This document shows positions 53,984 to 62,939 of a stretch of DNA of 64,000 nt, in pieces (the first letter of the stretch is position 1; every line of letters starts with the position of its first letter). The DNA lies in contig CALKBZ010000008.1 of assembly GCA_937775295.1 (NCBI GenBank), positions 1 to 64,000 of the forward strand, in the 5' to 3' direction. Position numbers and translations under genes: made by a program. The stretch comes from an uncultured Opitutales bacterium. GTDB lineage: Bacteria; Verrucomicrobiota; Verrucomicrobiia; Opitutales; Coraliomargaritaceae. The notes beneath the pieces are model-generated. The model saw only the letters and a list, made by a program, of their open reading frames with translations, ran no database searches and was not told where the DNA came from.

Positions 53984-54349
53984 CGAATCGCCACAGGTGC
54001 TTTTCAGAAAGCACCGCACAGACCTGACAACAGTAGAGGCAAGGTTTACTACGCCCAACTACCGAGCCTGAGCAGTGGCCATAGAACTCCCGCTTCCTTG
54101 ATTAGAATTCACTCACATGGAAGGGTGCTGTCCTCTGCATCCGTACACGGGTTAAATCAGTATCCATTAGAATTCTAGCAACCCGAAGCCTGACTCTAGG
54201 GTAAGACACCGATGACGATGTCCCCACCAATTCCAACCTGAGTAAACTCAGCCCCCGTCTAACCTGCGCAGCTCTCCGAGCGAAACGGGTTCACACCAAA
54301 AAAATAACCGCGCGCGCAAAGCGTTATACGCGGCACAATCGATCACACA
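53984..54349. other. 366-bp gap with a strong hairpin
   Basis: No gene is visible. At 53996-54015 the hairpin GGTGCTTT-TCAG-AAAGCACC follows the CxxC gene. TTAGAATTC occurs twice (54103 and 54168). The rest may hold the promoter of the beta-barrel gene. Confidence 0.45.
53996..54015. terminator. 8-bp stem hairpin after the CxxC gene
   Basis: Perfect GGTGCTTT/AAAGCACC stem with a 4-nt loop, 12 bp past the stop codon. No T-tract follows, so it may act as an mRNA 3' end block or rho-independent terminator only weakly. Confidence 0.4.
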
Positions 54350-55444
54350 ATGCACACATTTACGAAATACATACTTCTTCTCTCCACACTCACCGCGACC
54401 ACCAGCGTCGGCTCCGCCGCGCCCACCTTCAGTTGCTGCGCGACCGAAGACAGCCACCAGGGACGCCCCGATGAACACGCGCCTATCTCCGTGATGGGCG
54501 ACCACACCCACTCCAAATCTAGCTGGATGGTATCCTACCGCTACATGCACATGGATATGGACGGCATGCGTAATGGCACCGATCGCGTCTCCTCCAATGA
54601 TGTATTCGCCGGAGGTTACACCGTCTCGCCAGAATCGATGACAATGGACATGCATATGCTTGGCCTGATGTATGCGCCGACGGATAAGCTCACCCTCATG
54701 CTCATGAGCAACTACACCGAGATGGAGATGGATCACCGCGTCTCCCCGATGGCTGCGGGCATGATCAACAACGGCAGGAGCAAGTTCACCACGGAAACCA
54801 TCGGCATTGGCGACGTAAAACTCGGCGGACTCTACCGATTTTACCTTAAGGAAAATCGCAAAGCTCACCTTGGTCTCAGCCTCAGCCTACCAACCGGCTC
54901 GATCGACGAAAAGGACACGATTCCTGGCATGGGCGGCGCCGCAAACCGACAACTACCCGCACCGATGCAACTCGGCTCCGGCACCTACGACCTACTCCCA
55001 TCGCTCACCTACGTGCAGCAATTCGAAGACTGGTCCTACGGCGCACAAGCCAATGCCGTCATCCGCCTCGAAAGCGAGAACGACAACGGCTACCGACTCG
55101 GCGACGTATTGGGTGCGACCACATGGGCGGGCTACAACCTAAACGAATGGATCAGCCTCAACACCGGCCTAAACTACAGTTACACCAGTAAGCTCAAAGG
55201 CAGCCAAGACGACGTCAACCAAGGCCCCATGATGGGCAACCAAACCGTCACCACTGCCTATGAGAACAACTACGGCGGCGAACGTTTAGACGCCACCTTC
55301 GGTATCAACCTGTATGTGCCAAGCGGTGCATTAAAGGGGCAGCGTATTGCCGTCGCCCTCCGCATGCCACTCTGGCAAGCCCTCAACGGCTACCAGCTAG
55401 AGACGGACTACGTGCTGACCCTAGGCTGGCAGATGCCATTCTAA
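54350..55444 (+). CDS. Met/His-rich outer-membrane beta-barrel-like protein
   Basis: 364 aa with a signal peptide (about 1-23). The mature start has a cysteine pair and His residues ([15 protein letters not shown]), then a Met/His-rich stretch ([43 protein letters not shown]). Alternating strands to the end finish in aromatic WQMPF, as in outer-membrane barrels. Related to the phenol-degradation/MetA-like transporter-type family often found in copper clusters. The Met-rich segments suggest Cu(I) contact; substrate unproven. Confidence 0.7.
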   Translation: MHTFTKYILLLSTLTATTSVGSAAPTFSCCATEDSHQGRPDEHAPISVMGDHTHSKSSWMVSYRYMHMDMDGMRNGTDRVSSNDVFAGGYTVSPESMTMDMHMLGLMYAPTDKLTLMLMSNYTEMEMDHRVSPMAAGMINNGRSKFTTETIGIGDVKLGGLYRFYLKENRKAHLGLSLSLPTGSIDEKDTIPGMGGAANRQLPAPMQLGSGTYDLLPSLTYVQQFEDWSYGAQANAVIRLESENDNGYRLGDVLGATTWAGYNLNEWISLNTGLNYSYTSKLKGSQDDVNQGPMMGNQTVTTAYENNYGGERLDATFGINLYVPSGALKGQRIAVALRMPLWQALNGYQLETDYVLTLGWQMPF

Positions 55445-55495
55445 GTCGTAGAGCGACAATGAACCATCGCTGAACACTCATAGCGAAAGTACAAA

Positions 55496-55521
55496 GTGGG
55501 CGTCGTTGATTCGACGCCCAC
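55496..55521 (+). terminator. Intrinsic hairpin after the beta-barrel gene
   Basis: GTGGGCGTCG, 6-nt loop, CGACGCCCAC: perfect 10-bp stem, followed by CATTTTG. About 50 bp beyond the stop codon. Confidence 0.65.
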
Positions 55522-55574
55522 CATTTTGTGATTCACCACAACAACCCAACAACCATCGATAAACCGTAAAAAAA

Positions 55575-55627
55575 CTTTTGTGTATTCTGTGTCTTCTGTG
55601 GTTAATTCGTGCCTAGATAACTTTGCC
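55575..55627. repeat. TGTGTATTCTGTGTC word repeat
   Basis: TTTTGTGTATTC, TGTGTCTTC and TGTGGTTAATTCGTG words directly before the binding-protein start. It is a phrase-like low-complexity spacer often seen in this phylum. Confidence 0.5.
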
Positions 55628-56602
55628 ATGTCCAAACTCCGTCATTTTCCATTTCACCTAATCGTCCCGGCACTGTTCCTGTGTGCACTTGGAGCCCACG
55701 CACAAAACCGCGAACTTCTCGGCGAATACCGGATCGGCATCGTTGGTCGCGACCAAGGCGATGCCATTTACCAAGCCACTCACCTCGGCGCTCAAGATGC
55801 CGCGCGTGAACTGAGCGAACAATACTCGATCGACGTCGAGCTAATCGACTTCACCCCCAACGTCGAGCAAGGCGGCAGTCAGCCCGCCTCGCTTGCTGGC
55901 CTCTTTATCGAAAACGCCGACGGCTTCATTATTAGCCCAGCAGAACCCGAAGTCATTCGCTCGTCGATTGAATTTGCTCTAGAGCAGGAACAAAAAGTCG
56001 TCTTTTTTGAGAGTCAGATCGATGACATTCAGCCGCTCGCCGCCTACATCGCTGACGAGGCCGCTGCTGGGCGCATCGCAGCAGAAGCACTGCTCGCAGC
56101 ACTTCCCACCAAAGGCAGAGTCGCGATACTTGTCAGCAATCACCCCAGCTCTGGCATGCAGGACCGCCTCGTCGGCGCCCGCGCCGCCCTCGGCTATCGC
56201 CGCATTGAAGCAGTTGTCAGCTGCGCGCCCGACTACCAATCTGCGATCGAGACGATTCGTGCCACCCAAGAAGCCGACCATAATGATTTAATTCAGGGTT
56301 GGCTCTTTCTCGGCGACTGGCCCCTGTTAGGCATGCCCGCGCTGCCTTGGAAACCAGGCGAACTGCCCTGTGTCGCCATTCAGTCCTCCCCTTCTGCCTT
56401 TATGTATATCGATCAAGGCTATGTTAGTGCGCTGATCGTCCACCCCTACTACGAATGGGGCAAGTTGAGCGTAACCGCGCTGATCAACAAGCTGCACAAG
56501 CAACAGACTCCAGAAGAGCGAATCCAAAGCAGCGCACCGTGGGTCGTCGATTGGCGCAACCTAGAGAGCTACCGCGAAAGCTGGAAGACTTGGCTTAAGT
56601 AA
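55628..56602 (+). CDS. Periplasmic sugar-binding-type protein (LacI/RbsB fold)
   Basis: 324 aa from ATG 55628, with a clear signal peptide (LIVPALFLCALGAHA). The mature domain starts YRIGIVGRDQGDAIYQATHLGAQDAARE, as in ribose-type type I binding proteins, with GFIISPAEPEVIRSS, YIADEAAAGRIAAEALLAALP and VAIQSSPSAFMYIDQGYVSALI. There is no ABC permease or kinase nearby, so it may serve as a sensor partner or a scattered transport component. Ligand unknown. Confidence 0.8.
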   Translation: MSKLRHFPFHLIVPALFLCALGAHAQNRELLGEYRIGIVGRDQGDAIYQATHLGAQDAARELSEQYSIDVELIDFTPNVEQGGSQPASLAGLFIENADGFIISPAEPEVIRSSIEFALEQEQKVVFFESQIDDIQPLAAYIADEAAAGRIAAEALLAALPTKGRVAILVSNHPSSGMQDRLVGARAALGYRRIEAVVSCAPDYQSAIETIRATQEADHNDLIQGWLFLGDWPLLGMPALPWKPGELPCVAIQSSPSAFMYIDQGYVSALIVHPYYEWGKLSVTALINKLHKQQTPEERIQSSAPWVVDWRNLESYRESWKTWLK

Positions 56603-56728
56603 TTACCCGTACGCTAGCAACGCCGTTCCGACAGAACTCCGCGGCATGACCCGGCCTGATATTTATCAGAGTTGCTGCTGACAATACTTTTGCCTCTGGA
56701 CCAAACTTGCCCACAAGCTAGACGCATA

Positions 56729-57574
56729 ATGACTGCAGCAACCAACAACTTTTCTGATCTCTTTATTCCAGACGACGTAGTGAAGCCTGAGGCGTATGGT
56801 CGATGCTCGCATCTGGCAATCGGCGCACATCAGGACGATCTCGAGTTTATGGCCTTCCACGGAATCAACTCGTGCTACGGCGACGATGGCCTTTGGTTCG
56901 GCGGTGTGACCTGCACCGATGGTGGCGGCAGCTCACGTGCAGGAAAATATGCGGACTTCACTGACGATCAAATGAAGACGGTGCGAATCGACGAGCAACG
57001 CAAAGCTGCCAAGATCGGGGAATACAGCTTCGTTAACCAACTAGGGCTCGCCAGCTCGACCATCAAAGACCCGGAACAACGCGGCACATTGGTGAATCAA
57101 CTCGAAACCATTCTGCTGCAAACACAGCCGGAAGTGCTGTATACACACAACCCTGCTGACAAGCATGGCTCGCACATCGCCGTCTGCCTCGCAGTGCTCG
57201 AAGCAGTCCGCCGCGTGCCCCCCTTCTCTCGCCCCAAGAAAGTCTATGGCTGCGAACTGTGGCGCGCGCTGGACTGGTTGTGCGACGACGACAAGATCGC
57301 GCTCGACGTGAGCGGCAACACCGAGCTCGCCGAAAAGCTCAACGCCTGCTTCGACTCGCAAATCGCTGGCGGTAAGAACTACGCCGAAGCGGTGATGGGC
57401 CGCCGCAAGGCCAACGCTACGTTTTTCAATTCGCACAACATCGATATCATTGATCAACTTTGGTTCGCGATGGATCTCACGCCACTGGCCGAAGACGACA
57501 CACTCGACATCACCGAATTCGTCAAGGCCAAGGTCACGCGCTTCGAAGACAGCGTGGTCAATGGGCTTGGTTAG
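56729..57574 (+). CDS. PIG-L family deacetylase
   Basis: 281 aa from ATG 56729 (MTAATNNFSDLF); 56672 is an alternative with no signal peptide. The LmbE/PIG-L zinc site is present: AIGAHQDDLEFMAFHG (AHxDD) near residue 33 and HNPADKHGSHIAVCLAVLEAV (HxxH) near 145. It would remove acetyl groups from N-acetylglucosamine-type substrates. It is a predicted cytosolic enzyme. No partner glycosyltransferase is adjacent. Confidence 0.87.
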   Translation: MTAATNNFSDLFIPDDVVKPEAYGRCSHLAIGAHQDDLEFMAFHGINSCYGDDGLWFGGVTCTDGGGSSRAGKYADFTDDQMKTVRIDEQRKAAKIGEYSFVNQLGLASSTIKDPEQRGTLVNQLETILLQTQPEVLYTHNPADKHGSHIAVCLAVLEAVRRVPPFSRPKKVYGCELWRALDWLCDDDKIALDVSGNTELAEKLNACFDSQIAGGKNYAEAVMGRRKANATFFNSHNIDIIDQLWFAMDLTPLAEDDTLDITEFVKAKVTRFEDSVVNGLG

Positions 57575-57789
57575 GAGCAGGAGAATCGACACTCCTGAGC
57601 GACAATAAATACCTTACGCCACAGCAACTGCATCGCGAGACAAAGCCAATAAGGCACTGCTGGATACGACTCTCGCCAACAGCGCCCCCGTCTCGGTTAT
57701 TTGAGCGCTTATTCGGCCCAGCGATTCGACTTACGCTCGCATCTGAAGTCTGTATTAAAGTCACAAAACAACGAATCACATCGAACACC

Positions 57790-58839
57790 ATGAGACCTAC
57801 CAGCATTCTACTCACACTGCTTGTTGCCGCGAATCTCACTGCGGCGCCAAATATCGAAGTGCTAAGTGAGCTGACTGAGCGCCCGGGCAACCCCGCGGTC
57901 GGCCCAGATGGTACTGTTTACTTTTCAATGCATCCCTTCGATGCCCCAGAATACAAGGTGATGAAACTGGAGGACGGAATCGGTAAGCCCTTCCCGAATC
58001 GAGCACTCTCAAACAGCCTATCGGCAGTAATCGGCATACAGGCCGATGCGCTTGGACGTGTCTGGATACTCGACATCGGATCTGCAGAACAGAGTGCAAA
58101 ACTGCTCGCATGGGACACCGTGACTGATCAACTCCATAAAGTTATCTATCTACCCCAAGAAGCATTAGTCGCCAATTCCTTCGCGCAAGATTTCGCGCTC
58201 GATGAAAAAAGAGGCCAGGCCTATATCGCTGATATGTCGCGTGGCGGCATGATCGATGCCAGCGAGCCCGCCATCATCGTCGTCGACCTTAACACCGGGC
58301 AAACGCGACGACTGCTGGAGAGCCATCCATTCCTGCAAGCTCAAGCCGATCAATTCATGGTAGTCGAGGGTAAGATCGCTACATTCACAGATCCCGATGG
58401 CCACACGCAACCGCTGCAACTGGGCCTCAACCCCATCGCCATCGATGCACAGAACGAATGGGTCTATTTCTCGACCATTCATCCGGGCACACTCTACCGC
58501 ATCCCAGCAAAACTGTTAGCCGACAAGCAGGCAAATGAGGCCACTCTGATCGCAGGCATCGAACACTTTGCCGACAAACCTACCAGCGATGGTATCGCTG
58601 CCGATGGCACGGGCCGTATTTACATCACAAACCTAGATAAGAATGCGATCAGCATCGCTGACAGCAGCGGCACTCGTATCTGGGTTCAAGACGAGCGCTT
58701 CATCTGGCCGGACGGCGTCGATGTCGCACCTGACGGCAGCGTTGTCGCCACAATCAATCAACTCAACCGAGCCGCCCCATTTAATGGCGGGAAAGACGGA
58801 CAAACACCTCCCTATTTAATTGTTCGTATCAGGGAATAA
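57790..58839 (+). CDS. Secreted major royal jelly/SMP-30-like beta-propeller
   Basis: 349 aa from ATG 57790, with a signal peptide (ILLTLLVAANLTAA); the long frame from 57460 overlaps the PIG-L gene out of frame. Repeats of the L-W/Y-I-x-D pattern (RVWILDIGSAEQ, AYIADMSRGGM, IYITNLDKNAISI, WPDGVDVAPDGS) fit a six-bladed propeller of the royal jelly/yellow or gluconolactonase type. NPIAIDAQNEWVYFSTIHPGTLYRIP is especially characteristic of bacterial MRJP-like proteins. Enzymatic role unknown. Confidence 0.85.
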   Translation: MRPTSILLTLLVAANLTAAPNIEVLSELTERPGNPAVGPDGTVYFSMHPFDAPEYKVMKLEDGIGKPFPNRALSNSLSAVIGIQADALGRVWILDIGSAEQSAKLLAWDTVTDQLHKVIYLPQEALVANSFAQDFALDEKRGQAYIADMSRGGMIDASEPAIIVVDLNTGQTRRLLESHPFLQAQADQFMVVEGKIATFTDPDGHTQPLQLGLNPIAIDAQNEWVYFSTIHPGTLYRIPAKLLADKQANEATLIAGIEHFADKPTSDGIAADGTGRIYITNLDKNAISIADSSGTRIWVQDERFIWPDGVDVAPDGSVVATINQLNRAAPFNGGKDGQTPPYLIVRIRE

Positions 58840-58877
58840 TCGACCTGAAAACAACTCACCATTGGCACACCACTATT

Positions 58878-59975
58878 ATGACAAAATTACTCGATCCAAC
58901 AACACTCGGCGACCTTGACCTGAAGAACCACATCGCCATGGCACCCATGACGCGCGCGCGCTCTGGCGCAGATCGCATCCCCAACACACTGATGGCCGAA
59001 TACTACGCACAGCGTGCGAGCGTTGGACTCATCATTACCGAAGCCACCACGATCAGTCCACAAGCCAACGGCTGGAATCACTCGCCCGGCATCTACACCG
59101 ATGCAATGGTCGACGGCTGGAAGCTCACCACCGAGGCAGTCCACGCCAAAGGCGGTAAAATTTTCCTACAGCTCTGGCACATGGGCCGCGCCTCTCACAG
59201 TGACTTTCACAACGGCAAACTACCGGTATCCGCATCTGCGATTAAACTGGAAAACGACCAGATTCACACCCCCGAGGGGAAGCAGGACTACGAAGTGCCA
59301 CGCGCGCTTGAGACCGACGAGATCCCAGGGCTGGTGGCCAGCTACAAACAAGCCGCTCAAAATGCAACAGCAGCCGGCTTCGACGGTGTCGAAATCCACT
59401 CGGCCAACGGCTATTTACTCAATCAGTTTCTCGAATCCAAAACCAACCACCGCACGGATCAATACGGCGGAAGCATCGAAAACCGTACACGCTTACTACT
59501 GGAAGTCGTCGATGCAGTGACTGAAGTCTACCCAGCCAAGCGCGTCGCGGTGCGCTTGTCGCCCAACGGAGTCTTTAACGACATGGGCTCGCCCGACTAT
59601 CGCGAGCAATACACCTATGCGGCGCAACAACTCAACGCATCTGGCCTAGCCTATTTGCATGTGATGGACGGCCTAGCGTTCGGCTTTCATGAGCTCGGAG
59701 CACAGATGACGCTCAGTGAATTCCGTGCAGTCTTCAGCGCACCACTGATGGGCAACTGCGGCTACACACTTGAAACTGCCGCCACCGCGATCGAAACTGG
59801 CGCCGCCGACATGATTGCAATCGGTCGCCCACTGATCAGCACACCGGATCTAGTCGAGCGCTACACCCAAGGCATTGAGCTCAACCCAGACACGGATATG
59901 GCCAACTGGTATACTCCTGCAGGCGCAGCAGGATATACCGATCTACCCACTGCCAGCCAAGCTAAACTCGTTTAA
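58878..59975 (+). CDS. Old Yellow Enzyme family alkene reductase
   Basis: 365 aa FMN-dependent ene-reductase (NemA/OYE class). APMTRARSGADRIPNTLMAEYYAQRASVGLIITE, LQLWHMGRASHSDFHNG, GVEIHSANGYLLNQFLESKTNHRTDQYGGSIENR and MIAIGRPLISTPDL are the FMN and substrate-binding segments, with the His-Asn pair in IHSANG. It reduces electron-poor C=C bonds with NADPH, e.g. reactive electrophiles. Followed after 4 bp by an ADP-ribosylglycohydrolase gene, probably one transcript. Confidence 0.93.
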   Translation: MTKLLDPTTLGDLDLKNHIAMAPMTRARSGADRIPNTLMAEYYAQRASVGLIITEATTISPQANGWNHSPGIYTDAMVDGWKLTTEAVHAKGGKIFLQLWHMGRASHSDFHNGKLPVSASAIKLENDQIHTPEGKQDYEVPRALETDEIPGLVASYKQAAQNATAAGFDGVEIHSANGYLLNQFLESKTNHRTDQYGGSIENRTRLLLEVVDAVTEVYPAKRVAVRLSPNGVFNDMGSPDYREQYTYAAQQLNASGLAYLHVMDGLAFGFHELGAQMTLSEFRAVFSAPLMGNCGYTLETAATAIETGAADMIAIGRPLISTPDLVERYTQGIELNPDTDMANWYTPAGAAGYTDLPTASQAKLV

Positions 59976-59979
59976 AAAT

Positions 59980-60861
59980 ATGACTGAATTATCACACAAC
60001 CGCCAAGGGCTTGTCCTTGGCTCATTTACCGCGGATGCGCTCTCCTTAGGCGTGCACTGGATCTACGACACAGATTTGCTGTCACATAAATTTGGATACA
60101 TTAAAGGCTACCATGCACCTGGCAGCGATTCCTATCATCCGCACAAGCAAGCGGGTGATCAAGGCCATGTCGGCGATCAAGCACTCAGGCTGGCAGACTT
60201 CCTGTCACGCGAAAACACGTGGCAAGCTGAATCCTTCATGCAGGACTGGCTTGCCATGTGGCCAGCCTACGATGACTACATCGACCACGCGACCAAAACG
60301 ACATTGGAAAATATCAAAGCAGGCAGCAACTTACTTGAAGCTGGCAGCGACTCGAGTGAGCTCGCCGGACCAGCACGCATCGCACCGCTCGTCGCATTCC
60401 TGGGCAACGAGCCAGAAGACCAGGTGATTGCAGCTGCGATTGAACAAACCAGACTCACGCACCATTCTGCCAAAGCAATCGAGGCTGCCACCTTCCTCGC
60501 AACCGCCAGTTATCGCTTGATCCACGGAGCGGAACTTCAAGCGACACTCGAGGTAACTGCCCCCGCGTGGGCATTGCAGCAGGCCAAAGCTGTGCTCAAA
60601 TTCGATACGATCAAAGCGATCCACCAGCTTGGTCAATCCTGCGCAATTGATAACGCGCTCCCGGCAGCACTCTACTTCGCATTCAAATATGCTGATAACT
60701 TGCCAAAGGCCTTTGCAGAAAATGCGATGGCTGGCGGCGACAACTGCGCCAGAGCACTCGTGCTCGGCATGCTCCTCGGCGCAGCGCATGGCAGCGCAGC
60801 CATCCCCGAAGAATGGCAAAAACAACTGAACGCCCAGATCCCACAAGCTCTGTTCAACTAA
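59980..60861 (+). CDS. ADP-ribosylglycohydrolase family protein
   Basis: 293 aa from ATG 59980 ([30 protein letters not shown]). [11 protein letters not shown] matches the first conserved Gly/Asp segment; [13 protein letters not shown] and [20 protein letters not shown] form the metal-binding end. The family normally has a di-Mg2+ centre removing ADP-ribose from proteins; here some acidic residues differ (TADA for GDA), so catalytic activity needs caution. It follows an OYE gene with a 4-bp gap. Confidence 0.82.
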   Translation: MTELSHNRQGLVLGSFTADALSLGVHWIYDTDLLSHKFGYIKGYHAPGSDSYHPHKQAGDQGHVGDQALRLADFLSRENTWQAESFMQDWLAMWPAYDDYIDHATKTTLENIKAGSNLLEAGSDSSELAGPARIAPLVAFLGNEPEDQVIAAAIEQTRLTHHSAKAIEAATFLATASYRLIHGAELQATLEVTAPAWALQQAKAVLKFDTIKAIHQLGQSCAIDNALPAALYFAFKYADNLPKAFAENAMAGGDNCARALVLGMLLGAAHGSAAIPEEWQKQLNAQIPQALFN

Positions 60862-60997
60862 AAATCCTCAAACCAGCAAGACGGCAGCGAAACTGAACAC
60901 ACTCGACAGTAGCGCAATTCGTCGCCGAGTGCATACAGCAGCGAAATGGTTCGATCCGTGGTTGAATTCCTCGCCGAAACCCGCTTTTCTTGGCTAC

Positions 60998-61501
60998 ATG
61001 CAAGCAAATGCGAACAACGCCGTCGTCGGAATCATCATGGGCAGCCAGTCAGACTGGTCCACTATGGGTGAGGCTGCCGCCCTACTCAAACAGCTGGAAA
61101 TACCCTTTGAAACGAAGATCGTCAGTGCGCACCGCACGCCGCAACTGCTTTATTCGTATGCCGAAACCGCCGAGGCGCGTGGAATCCAGATTATTATTGC
61201 TGGCGCTGGCGGCGCAGCCCACCTGCCTGGTATGACCGCTGCCATGACTCATCTCCCCGTGCTCGGCGTGCCGGTGCAATCCAAAGCACTCAGTGGCCAA
61301 GACTCGCTGCTTTCGATTGTGCAGATGCCTGCAGGCATCCCGGTGATGACGCTCGCGATTGGCGTTGCGGGCGCTAAAAATGCCGCACTCTCTGCCGCAT
61401 CCATTCTTTCACTCCACGACGCTGACGTTCGCAAACGCCTCAAAGCCTTCCGTGAAAACCAGACCAACACCGTGCTCGCCACTGAGCTCCCCGAGACCTA
61501 G
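60998..61501 (+). CDS. purE: 5-(carboxyamino)imidazole ribonucleotide mutase
   Basis: 167 aa from ATG 60998 ([20 protein letters not shown]); a longer start at 60929 is unlikely. Class I Pur[10 protein letters not shown] near residue 15, [15 protein letters not shown], and [27 protein letters not shown]. It moves CO2 from N5-CAIR to make CAIR, so it needs PurK, which lies next. The two genes are separated by 104 bp carrying a REP-like inverted pair. Confidence 0.94.
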   Translation: MQANANNAVVGIIMGSQSDWSTMGEAAALLKQLEIPFETKIVSAHRTPQLLYSYAETAEARGIQIIIAGAGGAAHLPGMTAAMTHLPVLGVPVQSKALSGQDSLLSIVQMPAGIPVMTLAIGVAGAKNAALSAASILSLHDADVRKRLKAFRENQTNTVLATELPET

Positions 61502-61512
61502 CCCATTGGGTA

Positions 61513-61573
61513 AAAATGTCGGAGCATTTCCCTCCAACTTTTAAACACTGGAGGAAAATGCTCCGTCATTTTC
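61513..61573. repeat. REP-like inverted pair (REPIN) between purE and purK
   Basis: Minus hairpin: foot GGAGG 61535-61531, stem GAAATG, loop CTCCGA, stem CATTTT. Plus hairpin: foot GGAGG 61550-61554, stem AAAATG, loop CTCCGT 61561-61566, stem CATTTT. The arms match at 22 of 24 positions. The stems differ from the 21-kb array (GAAACG) by paired changes. It is 12 bp past the purE stop. Confidence 0.9.
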
Positions 61574-61605
61574 AAGCGATTACCATCAGAGACCAACTTT
61601 TCAGT

Positions 61606-62754
61606 ATGATTACACCAGGCAGCACAATCGGAATCCTCGGCGGCGGTCAACTCGGCCGCATGCTCGTCCTCGCCGGCCGTTCGCTCGGCTATCGCTTCCA
61701 CATCTTTGAGCCCTCTGGTCCTTGCACTGCAGGTATGGTTGCCGACCACGAGGTCAACGCGCCCTACTCCGACGAAGCCGCACTGCGCGCATTTGCCGAA
61801 GGGGTGGACATCATCACTCTTGAATTTGAAAATATCCCAGCTGAGGTGTTGGATATGCTCAGCGCCATTAAGCCAGTGCTACCAGGTCGCGAAGCCCTGC
61901 ACATTTGCCAACATCGCCAGCGCGAGAAGGATTTCCTGAAAGAAAATGGCCTGCCCTGCGTGCCTTTCGAATATGCGGACTCCGCGGACAGCCTAAAAAC
62001 AGCGATCGCTGCCATGGGCTTCCCTTGTGTAATCAAAACAGCTGCCTTCGGCTACGACGGCAAAGGCCAGATCAAGCTGAACAACGCTGATGAAGCGGCT
62101 GACACCGACTATCTTTGGAACTTTCTCGAGTGCCCACCACGGGTGGTCGTTGAAAAGTGGATTCACCACATCGGCGAGTTTTCAGTGGTCTGCGCCCGCA
62201 AGGCTGACGGCACCAAAAGCACTTTCCCGGTGTCGGAAAATGTGCACGTGCAGCACATCCTGCACGCCTCAATCGTGCCAGCCCGAATCACCCCCGCGAC
62301 CCGTGACGCTGGCGAAGCCCTCGCACGCGAGATTGCCGATAAGCTCGACGTCGTCGGCCTGATCGCAGTGGAGCTTTTTCTACACGAAGAGGGGCATCTG
62401 ATTATTAACGAAATGGCACCGCGCCCGCACAACTCGGGGCATTACACGATCGACGGCTGCATTACCTCACAATTTGAGCAACATATCCGCGCAGTCACCG
62501 ACTTGCCCTTCGGCTCGACCGAGCTGCACAGTGCCACTGTCATGATCAATTTACTCGGCGATGTCTGGGAAGGCCGCGAGCCTGACTGGTCTGGCTTGCT
62601 CAGCGACCCACACGTCAAACTACACCTCTACGACAAAGGTGACGCTCGCCCGGGCCGCAAGATGGGGCACTTCTGCGTCGTGGGCGACGACATTGAGAAG
62701 ACTCTCGCCAGTGCCGAAGCGCACTTTAAGCGCCTGCAGCCAGTCCGCGCCTAA
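61606..62754 (+). CDS. purK: 5-(carboxyamino)imidazole ribonucleotide synthase
   Basis: 382 aa from ATG 61606 (MITPGSTIGILGGGQLGRMLVLAGRSLGY); the frame from 61516 only reads through the REPIN. ATP-grasp enzyme adding bicarbonate to AIR. ILGGGQLGRM binds substrate; DIITLEFENIPAEVLD and KTAAFGYDGKGQ form the grasp loop; EMAPRPHNSGHYTIDGC and SQFEQHIRAV carry the metal-binding residues. Works with PurE just upstream. Confidence 0.95.
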   Translation: MITPGSTIGILGGGQLGRMLVLAGRSLGYRFHIFEPSGPCTAGMVADHEVNAPYSDEAALRAFAEGVDIITLEFENIPAEVLDMLSAIKPVLPGREALHICQHRQREKDFLKENGLPCVPFEYADSADSLKTAIAAMGFPCVIKTAAFGYDGKGQIKLNNADEAADTDYLWNFLECPPRVVVEKWIHHIGEFSVVCARKADGTKSTFPVSENVHVQHILHASIVPARITPATRDAGEALAREIADKLDVVGLIAVELFLHEEGHLIINEMAPRPHNSGHYTIDGCITSQFEQHIRAVTDLPFGSTELHSATVMINLLGDVWEGREPDWSGLLSDPHVKLHLYDKGDARPGRKMGHFCVVGDDIEKTLASAEAHFKRLQPVRA

Positions 62755-62939
62755 AGGCGGGAGTTAATACCAACCAAACGCGCAAAAACACCCGACATTC
62801 AATAACTGGCAATCTACACGGATGCCAGGCCTCATTACTACGTGTCATTTGATCTTGAAGTGACGAACCACCTAAAATTAGGGACTGCATTTTTATTCGA
62901 CGTTCCGCGTTCAAAGTCCAACGATCGGAGTCCTTCACC
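62755..62939. other. Gap before trpE with GTTCAAAGTCCAACG words
   Basis: No gene. Short degenerate words (GACGTTCCGCGTTCAAAGTCC) resemble those near 9250 and 26580. No attenuator or Trp-rich leader peptide is evident. Confidence 0.5.

Noticed and set aside
57460-57789. N-terminal extension of the royal-jelly-type protein
   Set aside because: It is Arg/His-rich, overlaps the PIG-L gene out of frame, and the signal peptide begins at 57790.
60900-60997. tRNA-like GGTTCGATCC word upstream of purE
   Set aside because: No cloverleaf arms can be formed around it and no CCA end follows.
62755-62939. Trp attenuator before trpE
   Set aside because: No leader peptide with tandem Trp codons and no competing hairpins followed by a T-run could be found.
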